A stretch of 64,000 nucleotides of DNA from a virus: positions 1 through 64,000 of the IMG/VR virus record IMGVR_UViG_3300046542_000332. The stretch is one strand, 5' to 3'. Below, in pieces: positions 24,628-33,070 of this stretch; positions within the stretch are counted from its first letter, which is position 1; each line of letters opens with the position of its first letter. The notes beneath the pieces are model-generated. The model was not told the origin of the DNA. It did no database searches and worked only from the letters and a program-made list of their open reading frames with translations. The position numbers and the translations under genes were made by a program.

Positions 24628-25169
24628 TGGGCAGCTCCAGCGGAATCAAAGGTTTGGGATGGCCAGTCGGTGGCCAGCATGTGATCGGCGTAGGTGCCGA
24701 CCTTTACAGCGGCCAGCAACGCCGCCTCACGGTCAAAGCAGGCCTGTACGTAGGCGCTGATAGCGCGCCAAATAGCCAGGATCTGCGGCGCGGTCAGCTC
24801 AACAAACCCGTCCGGGGCCTTGAGGTTGCAGACATAGGCGGGATCGAGCATGGCGCCCATGGCCTTGTCCAGAATCGTCGCTCGCGTATCGCGGTCGGTG
24901 GCGATGGCCAGGCCCTTGACGGTAACGCCAGCCACCTCGCGGGCATAACGCTCGGCCTTGATGATCGCCGGATAATCTGGCGGGGCTTCGGGGAATGGCT
25001 GCTTGGTGATTTCACCGTCAGCCCCAAGTGTCCATACGCCGTCTGTTTCTTGGGTGATCCGTAGAAACAGGGCGTCTTTGATAGCGACAGCGGTGCTCGG
25101 GATGTCGTGAAGGCCTTCGATAAGGCAGGTCTTGAGCGTCGAGTCAGCGTTAAATTCAGCGTATTTCAT
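24624..25169 (-). CDS. Tail fibre assembly protein (DUF4376-like), first copy
   Basis: A 181-residue protein. Start MKYAEFNADSTL and C-terminal GVTVKGLAIATDRDTRATIL are the pattern of P2/Mu-type fibre assembly proteins with a DUF4376 domain. It follows the large fibre gene directly, as expected for a dedicated chaperone. Not usually part of the virion. Confidence 0.8.
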   Translation of the reverse strand: MKYAEFNADSTLKTCLIEGLHDIPSTAVAIKDALFLRITQETDGVWTLGADGEITKQPFPEAPPDYPAIIKAERYAREVAGVTVKGLAIATDRDTRATILDKAMGAMLDPAYVCNLKAPDGFVELTAPQILAIWRAISAYVQACFDREAALLAAVKVGTYADHMLATDWPSQTFDSAGAAQ

Positions 25170-25178
25170 AAGCCCCCC

Positions 25179-27134
25179 TTAGTGGCCGATGGCGATGTAG
25201 CGCGCGTTGGATGTGCCTAAGCCATCTGAGCCGTGAACTCGGACGTTCAACGTGGTTTTTGAGATATTTGCCTCGACGACATACGGGGTGATGCCGGCAA
25301 GCGCGCCAGTCGTCTTATCAGACATTGAAACGACGGCCTGAAGCACTGCATTCGGAAACCCAATCGGATACGGAAACGCCAAATCCCCCGTAGTCCCGAT
25401 GATGGTGCCCCACTGGATAATCAGCCCCCCCAGCCAACTGGGGAAAACGATGTAGCCGTTTCGCGCCTTGAGGATCTGAAAGCCCCAGCGCAGTTTCTTT
25501 GGGGTCACAATGGTGGCGTCGTCGGCGCCGGCGTCGGTTTGCGTCTGCGTTGCGACCTTGGCCGTACCTTGGGCCAGCTCCGTCGCTTGCGCGGCCAGCA
25601 CGGAGAGCGCGGCAATATCAATGGTTCCCTGGTTGATCGGCGCGTTCCAGGCCTTGATGCACCACATCACCGACAAGTTGCGCGGGCGGGTTTCGGTGCC
25701 GACGTTGGAGTCGGTGTTGCTGGTCATGCTGCGCGTCACGCCGCCCAGTAGGCCGCCAGCGGAGCTTTTGACGCCATTGGAGCCAAAGCTCGTGCCGGCG
25801 GTGTTATCGACCAGGATGCCGTGGCTGTGCGCCTTGGTAAGGTCGCTTTGCAGAGTGCCAATCTCGCGGCCAATGTCGACGCCGCGCCCGTGGTCCCAAC
25901 CGCGCAGGAACTCGCCACGCGATTCTGGCAGGGTGCTTCCACCCAAGAAGGCAGCCAAATCCGGGTATACCGCTGGATTAAAGGCGCTGCCGTTGACCTC
26001 AAGGAAGCCCGGCGGAACGACGCCCCTCGGGAATGGCAGCATGGCGCCAACGGGCAGGCCGCCGGCGGTGGTCAGCAGCGCGGTAATTTCCGCCTTGGTG
26101 TAGCTGTCGGCCACCTTGAACGATTTGAAGGCCAGGATTTCCAGGCTGTCGCCCAAGTTGCAGGGAGTCGCCAGGGTGATCTTGGAACCGTTGGCGGCCG
26201 AGGTGAATTCGGTGATTTCCCGGCCGTTGCGCAGCACGATGGCGCTACCGACGATGTGAGGCGCGATGAATTCCGCCTGAGCCACAGACGCGACGAACGA
26301 ATAGCGCTCAAACGCCTTGCCGCTGCCTACGCCGCCACCCAATTGGAAAAACGTACCGTCGTAGTTGAGGTCGTACAGAGAGCCCGCTTTGATGTCGCCC
26401 GCTTCCAGGTCCACCAGGCCGGTATCGCCGCCACGCTTCACGGCAATGAGCGCGAAGTCTTCAACCTTGGCCGTGACGGCGCCGGTATTGGTGAGCGGCG
26501 CCAGGAACTGGAAGCGCTGGCCGGCGCGCAGGCTCGGCAATGCCGTCTCAAGGGTGTCGAATTTCAGGATCAGGGCGTTGGCGGTGCTGCTGGTTGTGCT
26601 CAGGTACGCCAGCGGGCCGCTGTCATAGGCCATGTCTTCGCGCAGCATGTATTGCGGGTGTGCGTCGGGCGATCCTTCGTGATCAGTCAGGGCCGCCAGC
26701 GCCACGCTTTCCAGCGGGTCAATGGTGAAGCTGATCGAGTTGCCCGGTACCTGCGTAAACGCCAGGTCGTTGAACATCACATAGGGGGTGCCGTCAGTTT
26801 TGTAGACCGCCACCTGCCCATTGGCCTTGGACCAGACGAACACCAGAACATTGCCCGCCCACCAAGCAATCTCACCGACCGGGACCGTCCCGACATCCTC
26901 GCGCCAGGCACTGGTAATGCGCAGCTGGTAGGGCGTGGGGCGACTGCCACCGGCCACCGGAATCTTGCTGCCCACCGGATCGACCAGCGCCACCTCGTTG
27001 CCCGTAGGGTCATAGTGGGCGCGGCCGAAAGAGACGTGCGTGATTTTGAGTTCAATCCCAACGCTGTCGGCGTTGAACGCAGCCGCTTGGCCCGCCAGCG
27101 TCAGCGATGGATTGATGATTACAGGATCTGCCAT
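25179..27134 (-). CDS. Tail fibre protein
   Basis: A 651-residue protein. Residues 1-150 form the baseplate-attachment domain of P2-type fibres (ADPVIINPSLTLAG, ITHVSFGRAHYDPTG, then TVPVGEIAWWAGNV). A shaft follows. Residues ~355-480 contain a phage tail-collar domain (GAMLPFPRGVVPPGFLEVNG, ESRGEFLRGWDHGRGVD, and RPRNLSVMWCIKAWN). The last ~110 residues form a receptor-binding tip (YIVFPSWLGGLIIQWG). It probably recognises the host surface. First gene of the fibre set; ATG at 27134. Confidence 0.85.
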   Translation of the reverse strand: MADPVIINPSLTLAGQAAAFNADSVGIELKITHVSFGRAHYDPTGNEVALVDPVGSKIPVAGGSRPTPYQLRITSAWREDVGTVPVGEIAWWAGNVLVFVWSKANGQVAVYKTDGTPYVMFNDLAFTQVPGNSISFTIDPLESVALAALTDHEGSPDAHPQYMLREDMAYDSGPLAYLSTTSSTANALILKFDTLETALPSLRAGQRFQFLAPLTNTGAVTAKVEDFALIAVKRGGDTGLVDLEAGDIKAGSLYDLNYDGTFFQLGGGVGSGKAFERYSFVASVAQAEFIAPHIVGSAIVLRNGREITEFTSAANGSKITLATPCNLGDSLEILAFKSFKVADSYTKAEITALLTTAGGLPVGAMLPFPRGVVPPGFLEVNGSAFNPAVYPDLAAFLGGSTLPESRGEFLRGWDHGRGVDIGREIGTLQSDLTKAHSHGILVDNTAGTSFGSNGVKSSAGGLLGGVTRSMTSNTDSNVGTETRPRNLSVMWCIKAWNAPINQGTIDIAALSVLAAQATELAQGTAKVATQTQTDAGADDATIVTPKKLRWGFQILKARNGYIVFPSWLGGLIIQWGTIIGTTGDLAFPYPIGFPNAVLQAVVSMSDKTTGALAGITPYVVEANISKTTLNVRVHGSDGLGTSNARYIAIGH

Positions 27135-27175
27135 AAAGCCCCCACGGGTTTAGTTATGGCGAATCGTAACGTTCG

Positions 27176-27200
27176 AAAATCGCCCTAAATCGGGCGACTT
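27176..27200 (-). terminator. Terminator after baseplate gene
   Basis: TCGCCC/GGGCGA stem with a TTTT run on the minus strand, just past the stop at 27208. It separates the baseplate operon from the fibre operon. Confidence 0.75.
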
Positions 27201-27207
27201 TGCATGC

Positions 27208-27999
27208 CTAAAGGAGGGCATCCATGACGACAGGAATACCGTTGAACACCACCGAGGTATCGCCCATCACCACAAAGGTATGTTTCGGGAAACGCTCAGG
27301 CGGCCTGACGCGCTGGCGGCGGCTGTAGAACAGATTGGTACCGCCCGACAGCATGGCCGCGCCCATCGTCATGCGTGCCTGGATGATCGGCGGCACAAAC
27401 TGGGCGTTACCCCTGGCGCGCCCCACCGATACGCCGCGCCCGATGTAGCCTATGGGGATGGTGAGGCGTGAGCGCTGGGCTGCGCGCAGCTCCAGGACAA
27501 ACCGCGCCGCCACGGCCGTGCGGGCGGCCTTGAGGATCCGCGCCGGGACAATCTGCGTCTCGATGTCCACGCGCAGGCGGCTGGTCAGGAAGTAGTCCGC
27601 CTCATTCTCGCCGGCCGCGCGGATCTCGGCCTCAGTCATGACGTCTACCGGGTACTCGCCGGCCTTCTTGCACCACAGCTGATCGATGGTGAACACCGGA
27701 CCAAACAGGGTTTTGAGATAGGCGGCCAGAAACGTGGTGCCGCGCTGGGGGTTGCGGTAGCGCCAGGCATGGAACAGATGGCGGATCTGTTCCATGGTGG
27801 TAGTGCGCAGGACGGCCAGGCCATCGCCGACCAAGCTTCGCTCAACGAGGGAGTCCGGGCCGATATGCGGCATGCCGTACAGCCCCACCTCAGTGACCTG
27901 ATCGTCGATGTGCTGCTTGTACAGGCTCAGAAACAGCGCCTTGAGTTCGCTTTCTACCTCATCGAACTCGGCACTGCGGACAAGGGGCTTTAACTCCAT
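27208..27999 (-). CDS. Baseplate protein following J-like wedge
   Basis: A 263-residue protein. Its position directly after the J-like protein matches gpI/gp53-type baseplate proteins. Helical first half (FRHLFHAWR-like segments around 75) and a beta-rich second half with SRLTIPIGYIGRGVSVG. ATG at 27999, 2 bases from the upstream stop, so it is coupled. Exact homologue not recognised. Confidence 0.65.
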   Translation of the reverse strand: MELKPLVRSAEFDEVESELKALFLSLYKQHIDDQVTEVGLYGMPHIGPDSLVERSLVGDGLAVLRTTTMEQIRHLFHAWRYRNPQRGTTFLAAYLKTLFGPVFTIDQLWCKKAGEYPVDVMTEAEIRAAGENEADYFLTSRLRVDIETQIVPARILKAARTAVAARFVLELRAAQRSRLTIPIGYIGRGVSVGRARGNAQFVPPIIQARMTMGAAMLSGGTNLFYSRRQRVRPPERFPKHTFVVMGDTSVVFNGIPVVMDALL

Positions 28000-28001
28000 G
28001 A

Positions 28002-29396
28002 TTAACCCGCCTCTTGCAGGAGGACTTGCAGGCTGTCGGCGGTGATGTAGCGGTATTGCTCAGGCAGTGGTGTGTCATCGTCCCCGATGCTGTTGACGAT
28101 CATGTTGCCCAGGCGCGACGACAAGGCCGTCACGGCGTTGTCTCTCATCAGCCGGTAAACATCCTTCTCCAGAATCTGCGCCTCGCCGCGCTTGGCCCAC
28201 GCTGATTCAGGACCGTACTCATTGAGCAGGATGGTGCGCACTTGCTGCGTGACGGCGCCGGCCTCATACACCGACGGGATGGTCAGCGTCACCACCATGG
28301 GCACCACGACATCGACAACCGGCACGTATTTGATCTTGTAGCTGTCGTCGGCGCGGCGAATCACCGCCGTTATCTGCGATTCCAAAACTGCTTGCGTGGT
28401 CCCGGCCTTGCGTACCGCCACGAACAGCGTGTTGATGTTGTCCAGGCTCGGGCCGCGTACAGCTTCCTCTTTGGCTTCGTTCCAGATGCTGAGGAACGTC
28501 ACCGGGGATATGGCCTTGCGCACCACAAAATCGAAGTTAGAGCCAAAGACGGCGCTGTCGTCGTAAATGCCGGGGTAGGAACACACCTCGCGCATGGTCG
28601 AGATATCCATGGGGTCGGCGCCGGTCTGGCTGACTTCGAACAGCTCCATGGCCAGCAGCGCGTCAGCGGCGCCACCGGTGTACTCAAAATAGAACTTGAG
28701 GCCAGCAGCCAGCGCCACAGCGCCCTCAGTGTCCTGCACCGTGACCGCGATCTGCTCGCCCACGGCCGGTTGATAGCCCGACAGCCCGTCGATGCCGAAT
28801 TGCAGGCTCAGCTCACCGGTTTCGTCCGACTTGATGTTGTAAACGCGCTCCCCGTCTTCGATGTTGGCGAAGTCGGTTGAGTATTCAAACCCGTCGACCA
28901 GCACGGCCGCGATAAATCCCACCTCGGGCTGACTCAGCGGCACCGAGTAAAACGGGCGATAGGTCGCCACCTGGCGGGTGAAAATGCGGGAGCTGACTTG
29001 CTTGGCGGTCAGATAGCCAATGGCGCCGGCGGCCAGGGTCACGCCAGTGGTCACCAGCCAATAGCGCCCGGCGGCATCTTGTAGCGATCTGCCGGCCGCC
29101 ACCTGCACCGTCACCAGTGACGCGTTGGTCACCTTGATCGCAGCAATGGAAGGCGTACCGAACGGCAAAATGCCTTTGACCGCCGCGTCACTGCGTACTG
29201 TCACGTCGCGGGCCATGGTGAACGGCTCGCCGGCGGTGACTTCCACCTGGTTGCTCACGTCCGCCAGCATGGCCGCCATGGATCCCAGGCTTTGAATAAT
29301 CAGTGGGTCGCCAATCTGATAGCGCAGGGCAATCGTGGGGTAGCTGGCAATCTCATCGACCGCGCTTTGCACGAATTCTGTTTTAGTAACTGCCAC
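28002..29396 (-). CDS. Baseplate wedge protein (J/gp6-like)
   Basis: A 464-residue protein with the outline of baseplate J proteins: N-terminal helices that mention IGDPLIIQSLGSMAAMLAD, a repeated beta core, and a C-terminal domain with PMVVTLTIPSVYEAGAV and QILEKDVYRLMRDNAV. In contractile tails this protein forms the iris that triggers sheath contraction. GTG at 29396 (GGGGGA upstream) overlaps the preceding gene by 14 bases. A weaker option is a P1 BplA-type baseplate protein, which has the same role. Confidence 0.75.
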   Translation of the reverse strand: MAVTKTEFVQSAVDEIASYPTIALRYQIGDPLIIQSLGSMAAMLADVSNQVEVTAGEPFTMARDVTVRSDAAVKGILPFGTPSIAAIKVTNASLVTVQVAAGRSLQDAAGRYWLVTTGVTLAAGAIGYLTAKQVSSRIFTRQVATYRPFYSVPLSQPEVGFIAAVLVDGFEYSTDFANIEDGERVYNIKSDETGELSLQFGIDGLSGYQPAVGEQIAVTVQDTEGAVALAAGLKFYFEYTGGAADALLAMELFEVSQTGADPMDISTMREVCSYPGIYDDSAVFGSNFDFVVRKAISPVTFLSIWNEAKEEAVRGPSLDNINTLFVAVRKAGTTQAVLESQITAVIRRADDSYKIKYVPVVDVVVPMVVTLTIPSVYEAGAVTQQVRTILLNEYGPESAWAKRGEAQILEKDVYRLMRDNAVTALSSRLGNMIVNSIGDDDTPLPEQYRYITADSLQVLLQEAG

Positions 29397-29703
29397 GGTT
29401 CACGTCCCCCAGGTCCGCCAGACTCACGTAGGAGCCGTTAATTTCGATATAGATGGTCTTGCGGTCGAGCCCATCATTGGTCGTGTACATGTTGATGGTG
29501 CCCGGTGGCAGGGAGGCGATAACGGGAATGTCCTCTCGCATCTTGGCCAGGTAGGCGTCAGCAATGGGCGAGCTGAGGGGTTTCTGTAGCAAGTCCTCAG
29601 TCGGCGCCCCATAGGTCGAGCCGTAATAGGTGTACGGCCGGGTACCCACCCAATGCGCAATCATGCGAAAGAGCAGGTCCGTGTTTAGCGTGTCGTCAGC
29701 CAT
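29383..29703 (-). CDS. Small unknown tail/baseplate protein
   Basis: A 106-residue protein rich in Tyr (YTYYGSTYG, MYTTNDGL). It lies between the GH19 protein and the J-like wedge, and overlaps the latter by 14 bases. Size and place resemble gp25/gpW-type baseplate proteins, but I see no diagnostic motif. Confidence 0.65.
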   Translation of the reverse strand: MADDTLNTDLLFRMIAHWVGTRPYTYYGSTYGAPTEDLLQKPLSSPIADAYLAKMREDIPVIASLPPGTINMYTTNDGLDRKTIYIEINGSYVSLADLGDVNRGSY

Positions 29704-29743
29704 AAGGCACCGGTAGCGGTTTATTGATCACATGATGGCAAAC

Positions 29744-29770
29744 AAAAACCGCCCAATAAGTGGGCGGTTT
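29744..29770 (-). terminator. Terminator after the GH19 protein gene
   Basis: AACCGCCCA/TGGGCGGTT stem of 9 base pairs with a T-run on the minus strand. It separates the head operon from the baseplate operon. Confidence 0.85.
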
Positions 29771-29789
29771 GCAGTGAAACGACGGCCTG

Positions 29790-32171
29790 TCAGCCCATAC
29801 CAATCCCCCCGCTGGCGGCGTGGGCAATCTGCCGATCGTCAACGTTCTGGCTCAGCGGTACCGAGAATTGAACGCTCGGCGCGGCGGCCTTGCTCGGCGT
29901 CAGCAGCGGCTTTTCCACGGCCGGCGTGGGCGGGATCTTGAACTGAGACGCATCCGGCGCCGGTGCCGAGTAACGCGGCGCCATCATCGAGCTGGCGCTG
30001 ATCGGCTTGATCGCGGCCGTCCCTATGGCAGGCGTCGACACCGTGGGCGCCATCACCCCCACGGTTTGGGCGCCAGGCATGGCCGGAGCACCCGCCGAGT
30101 GCGGGCCTATTGGCATCACGCCCACGGCCGGGCCACCCTTGAGTGCTGCCATGGTACTGGCCAACGCGGCATTGGCTCCCTCGGGGGCTTGCACCTTGCC
30201 CTGATCGGCGCGCCGGGTAGGCGTCAGGTCGCCGGCTTGGGCCTGAGCCAGGTACCCGTCGTATTTGCCCTGGACGTCGGCCAGGCCGTTGGTACCGCCG
30301 TTGGTGAGCTTGCGGGCGCGCACCTGGTCGCCGGCCATGGCGGCCTTGTCGGCACCGGAACTCTTCCAATGCTGCACCGCGATCTGCGCCGAATACTTCG
30401 GATCCATGGCCAGGTCCGGGTTGTTCACCAGGTCGATGCCCAACTTCTTACCCATTTCAGCGTATTGAGCCTTGCCCGTTAGCTGGATGTTGCCGCGCCC
30501 CCGGTACTTGAAGCCGTCGCCCGCCTCGGTGTTGCCCATCCGCCCGCCATAGACCTTGTTGGCGATGGCTTCCGGGTTGTTGGCGTCGGTGCGCGCTTCC
30601 TCGGGGCTCTTGTAATACTTGGGGAATACCTCCTGTAGGCGCTTGGCGCTGTAGTTCAGGTTTTCCTCGTTCTTGGTGAAGCCGCCCGACTCGTGGTCGA
30701 CGTTGGCCATCAGCATCGCCTTGGACTTCGGATCGGTGATCCCGCCGGCGTCCATGGCCTTAATCAGTTCATCCTTGCGCGCATTGGAGCCGCCCGTGTA
30801 GCGCCCGCTGGTGACCTTGTTTAGAACGTTCTGGCCGGCATCCTTGATCGAGGTGGCCTTGTCGCCCACGTAGTCCTTGGCGGTCTGGATCTTGTCCGCC
30901 ACGGCGTCCACGGCCTTGGTAAACGAATCCTTGATACTGTCGGTCATCCCCGCCAGCAGCTTGGTACCCGTTGTGACCATGCCGTCCCAGGCGTCTTTGA
31001 CCGAATCGAAGGTTTTACTGATTTTCGCGGTGATCGAGGACAGGTCGACGGTAGCCAGCCACTCGCCCACCATGCCGCCAATCTGGTCACCGATCATCGC
31101 GCCGGCAATGGCGCCCGCCGGGCCACCAAACATCCCTACCGCGCCGCCTACCAGCCCGCCGATGCCGCTCCCGACGTTCCCGTAACGCTGTTTCTTGTTC
31201 TGCTCTGGTGTCAGGTTGGGGTCATCGGACGCCAGCACATCGCTGGCCAGCATCCCGCCGCCGATCAGCGCCCCGATCAAGGGAAGCTTTTTCAGAAACT
31301 TCTTGAACTTGCTGGCGGGCGGGCTCGGGCCAGGCCCCGGACCAGGGCCGCCGCCAGGACCACCACCAGGGACAGGCGGGATCGGAGGATTCTTTTTAAA
31401 TACACTGGCCACACCCTTGGCAGCCGCCGCAATCAGGCCGGTTGCCCCCGTCATCTTGCCGAGTGCCTTGATCGGCGCCAGCAGCAGGCCCAGCGTCGAC
31501 AGCAAGGCCGTCATGAGCAGGCCCATACCGCCACCGCCCCCACCGGTGCCTCTTACGGCGTTCCAGATACGGCGGTACCAGCTGACGTTTTCGCGCTGCT
31601 CAGACTTGCGGCCGATGCCAAACAGGCGACCCATCGGCCTGAGGACACCCATCAGCGGCTGGAAGATGCCACCAATCTCCTTGACGGCCTGGACAGTCGG
31701 ATCAATCCCGTCGGCGCCGGCTGCGACCGCACTGGCCGCGCCTTTCATGCTCTCAGCGGCATCACCCATGGCTTGGGACGCTCTAGAGGCTCTGTCGCCG
31801 CTGCCAAACCGGCCGTTCTCATCGCGCTCGGGCGGTGGCGCAGGGGGCGGCCCTGGCGGAACAGGTGCCGGGGTCGGGCCTGGCGGTACGGGGGTTGGTG
31901 GCGGACTTGGCGGCGCCGGTGGCAGTGGTGCAGGGCCGGGGGGTGGGCCTGGTGGCACGGGCGGCAAGGGCGGCGGATTGGGGGCAGGACCTGGCGGTAC
32001 CGCTGGCGGGATATTCGCCATCGAGTTGGCAATCGAGGCCAAGTGCGCCAGGGACGCTGCCGTGTCCACTTGAATCGCCCTCAGCACCGCCAGCTCTTCG
32101 GCCATCCGGTCCAAGTTTTCTTTCATGGCCGCTATCAGGAAGCCATTAGGATCCGAGGGAAGAGTGCTCAC
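29790..32171 (-). CDS. Virion-associated GH19 glycosidase with proline-rich and membrane-like segments
   Basis: A 793-residue protein. Layout: helical start (1-50), a polyproline tract (54-114, almost only Pro/Ala/Gly), hydrophobic segments at ~216-235 and 296-314, a Gly-rich hydrophobic stretch at 331-371, and a GH19 (chitinase/endolysin-type) domain at ~464-647 with the catalytic Glu494 in VDHESGGF, YKYRGRG-type FKYRGRGNIQLTGKAQY and NNPDLA. The C-terminus (~660-793) is low complexity. GH19 in phages cuts peptidoglycan. Because it lies among head-tail genes rather than lysis genes, it is probably a tail- or head-carried murein hydrolase or part of the tape-measure assembly. GTG start overlaps nothing; adjacent to the previous stop. 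Confidence 0.75.
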   Translation of the reverse strand: MSTLPSDPNGFLIAAMKENLDRMAEELAVLRAIQVDTAASLAHLASIANSMANIPPAVPPGPAPNPPPLPPVPPGPPPGPAPLPPAPPSPPPTPVPPGPTPAPVPPGPPPAPPPERDENGRFGSGDRASRASQAMGDAAESMKGAASAVAAGADGIDPTVQAVKEIGGIFQPLMGVLRPMGRLFGIGRKSEQRENVSWYRRIWNAVRGTGGGGGGMGLLMTALLSTLGLLLAPIKALGKMTGATGLIAAAAKGVASVFKKNPPIPPVPGGGPGGGPGPGPGPSPPASKFKKFLKKLPLIGALIGGGMLASDVLASDDPNLTPEQNKKQRYGNVGSGIGGLVGGAVGMFGGPAGAIAGAMIGDQIGGMVGEWLATVDLSSITAKISKTFDSVKDAWDGMVTTGTKLLAGMTDSIKDSFTKAVDAVADKIQTAKDYVGDKATSIKDAGQNVLNKVTSGRYTGGSNARKDELIKAMDAGGITDPKSKAMLMANVDHESGGFTKNEENLNYSAKRLQEVFPKYYKSPEEARTDANNPEAIANKVYGGRMGNTEAGDGFKYRGRGNIQLTGKAQYAEMGKKLGIDLVNNPDLAMDPKYSAQIAVQHWKSSGADKAAMAGDQVRARKLTNGGTNGLADVQGKYDGYLAQAQAGDLTPTRRADQGKVQAPEGANAALASTMAALKGGPAVGVMPIGPHSAGAPAMPGAQTVGVMAPTVSTPAIGTAAIKPISASSMMAPRYSAPAPDASQFKIPPTPAVEKPLLTPSKAAAPSVQFSVPLSQNVDDRQIAHAASGGIGMG

Positions 32172-33068
32172 TTACACCCCCCCGATCACTTTACGCACCA
32201 GGTCGACGGCGTTGGCCAGCACACCGGCTTTCTTGTCCGCCTCTACGGCCTCGGGAGCCGGCTCAAGGTCTGGCAGGTCGGCTTTCATGAAACGATCAGC
32301 ACTGTCGAGCATGGCCGCCGCGCGATCTGGCAGGAACTCGGCACCGCGTTGCAGCGTGTCCGGATTGAGGCTGTCGAGCATCGCGCCACCGCCATCCTTG
32401 AGGCGCTGCATCAGGCGCGCATTCTGCTCGACCAGGTCGTCATTGAGCCTGCACTGATACAGGTAGGCCTCACTGATCCCGGCCGCCTGAGCGTCGTTCT
32501 CAGCCATGATCGCGTCCACGCTGTCCATCATGGCGGCGCACTCGCCCGCGAAGCCCAGCGACTCGATGGCGCCCGGCTCGATGCCATCCAGCATCGCGTC
32601 ATAGCCCTTGTTGGTGTTGTAGTTCGGGACACGGACGAAATCCATCCCGTGGAACGTCCGGGGCGTGCGCTTGCCGTTCTCATCGGGCGCGTGGAACACT
32701 GAACTGAATCCGTAGGCCTTGCTGTCGAACAGGCGACCACCGATCCGGCCTGGCGCGTTGTTCAAAAACTCCTGCTCGTGCTCCACCGTGCCGTCGGGCA
32801 GACACTTGATGTACACCGTGCGCACGCAGGGTTCCAACACCACCACCTTTCCGCCCTCGTTAACGCTCTCAGGGACGTTGAGGCCGTATTTCTCGCGGAA
32901 CGTGTGGCCGATGTAGCCGTATACGTCGCCCTGGCGCACCAGTTCCTGTACCGACGGGCCGTTGATCAGGCGCATGGCCGCGTCGATATCGACGTCACGA
33001 TCCTGGCCGTTGAAGTCGCGCCCGCGCTCGTTCAAGTTGTATCTGATAACCCCTGTGCGCTTAAGCAT
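32172..33068 (-). CDS. Probable head maturation protease (P1 Pro-like)
   Basis: A 298-residue protein directly after the portal gene, as P1 pro follows its portal. The N-terminal ~160 residues show a prohead-protease-like pattern: GYIGHTFREKYG, VYIKCLPDGTVEHEQEFLN, then YGFSSVFHAPD, where His and Ser could be catalytic. The C-terminal ~130 residues are helical, like a scaffold region that would be clipped. ATG at 33068 with GAGGAAG upstream; GTG at 33074 is the alternative. The call rests on motif and context, not proof of activity. Confidence 0.65.
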   Translation of the reverse strand: MLKRTGVIRYNLNERGRDFNGQDRDVDIDAAMRLINGPSVQELVRQGDVYGYIGHTFREKYGLNVPESVNEGGKVVVLEPCVRTVYIKCLPDGTVEHEQEFLNNAPGRIGGRLFDSKAYGFSSVFHAPDENGKRTPRTFHGMDFVRVPNYNTNKGYDAMLDGIEPGAIESLGFAGECAAMMDSVDAIMAENDAQAAGISEAYLYQCRLNDDLVEQNARLMQRLKDGGGAMLDSLNPDTLQRGAEFLPDRAAAMLDSADRFMKADLPDLEPAPEAVEADKKAGVLANAVDLVRKVIGGV

Positions 33069-33070
33069 GA

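Noticed and set aside
29790-32171. Tape measure protein
   Set aside because: Too short, with a GH19 domain and polyproline tract; a lytic virion protein fits better, although a tape-measure-associated role cannot be excluded.
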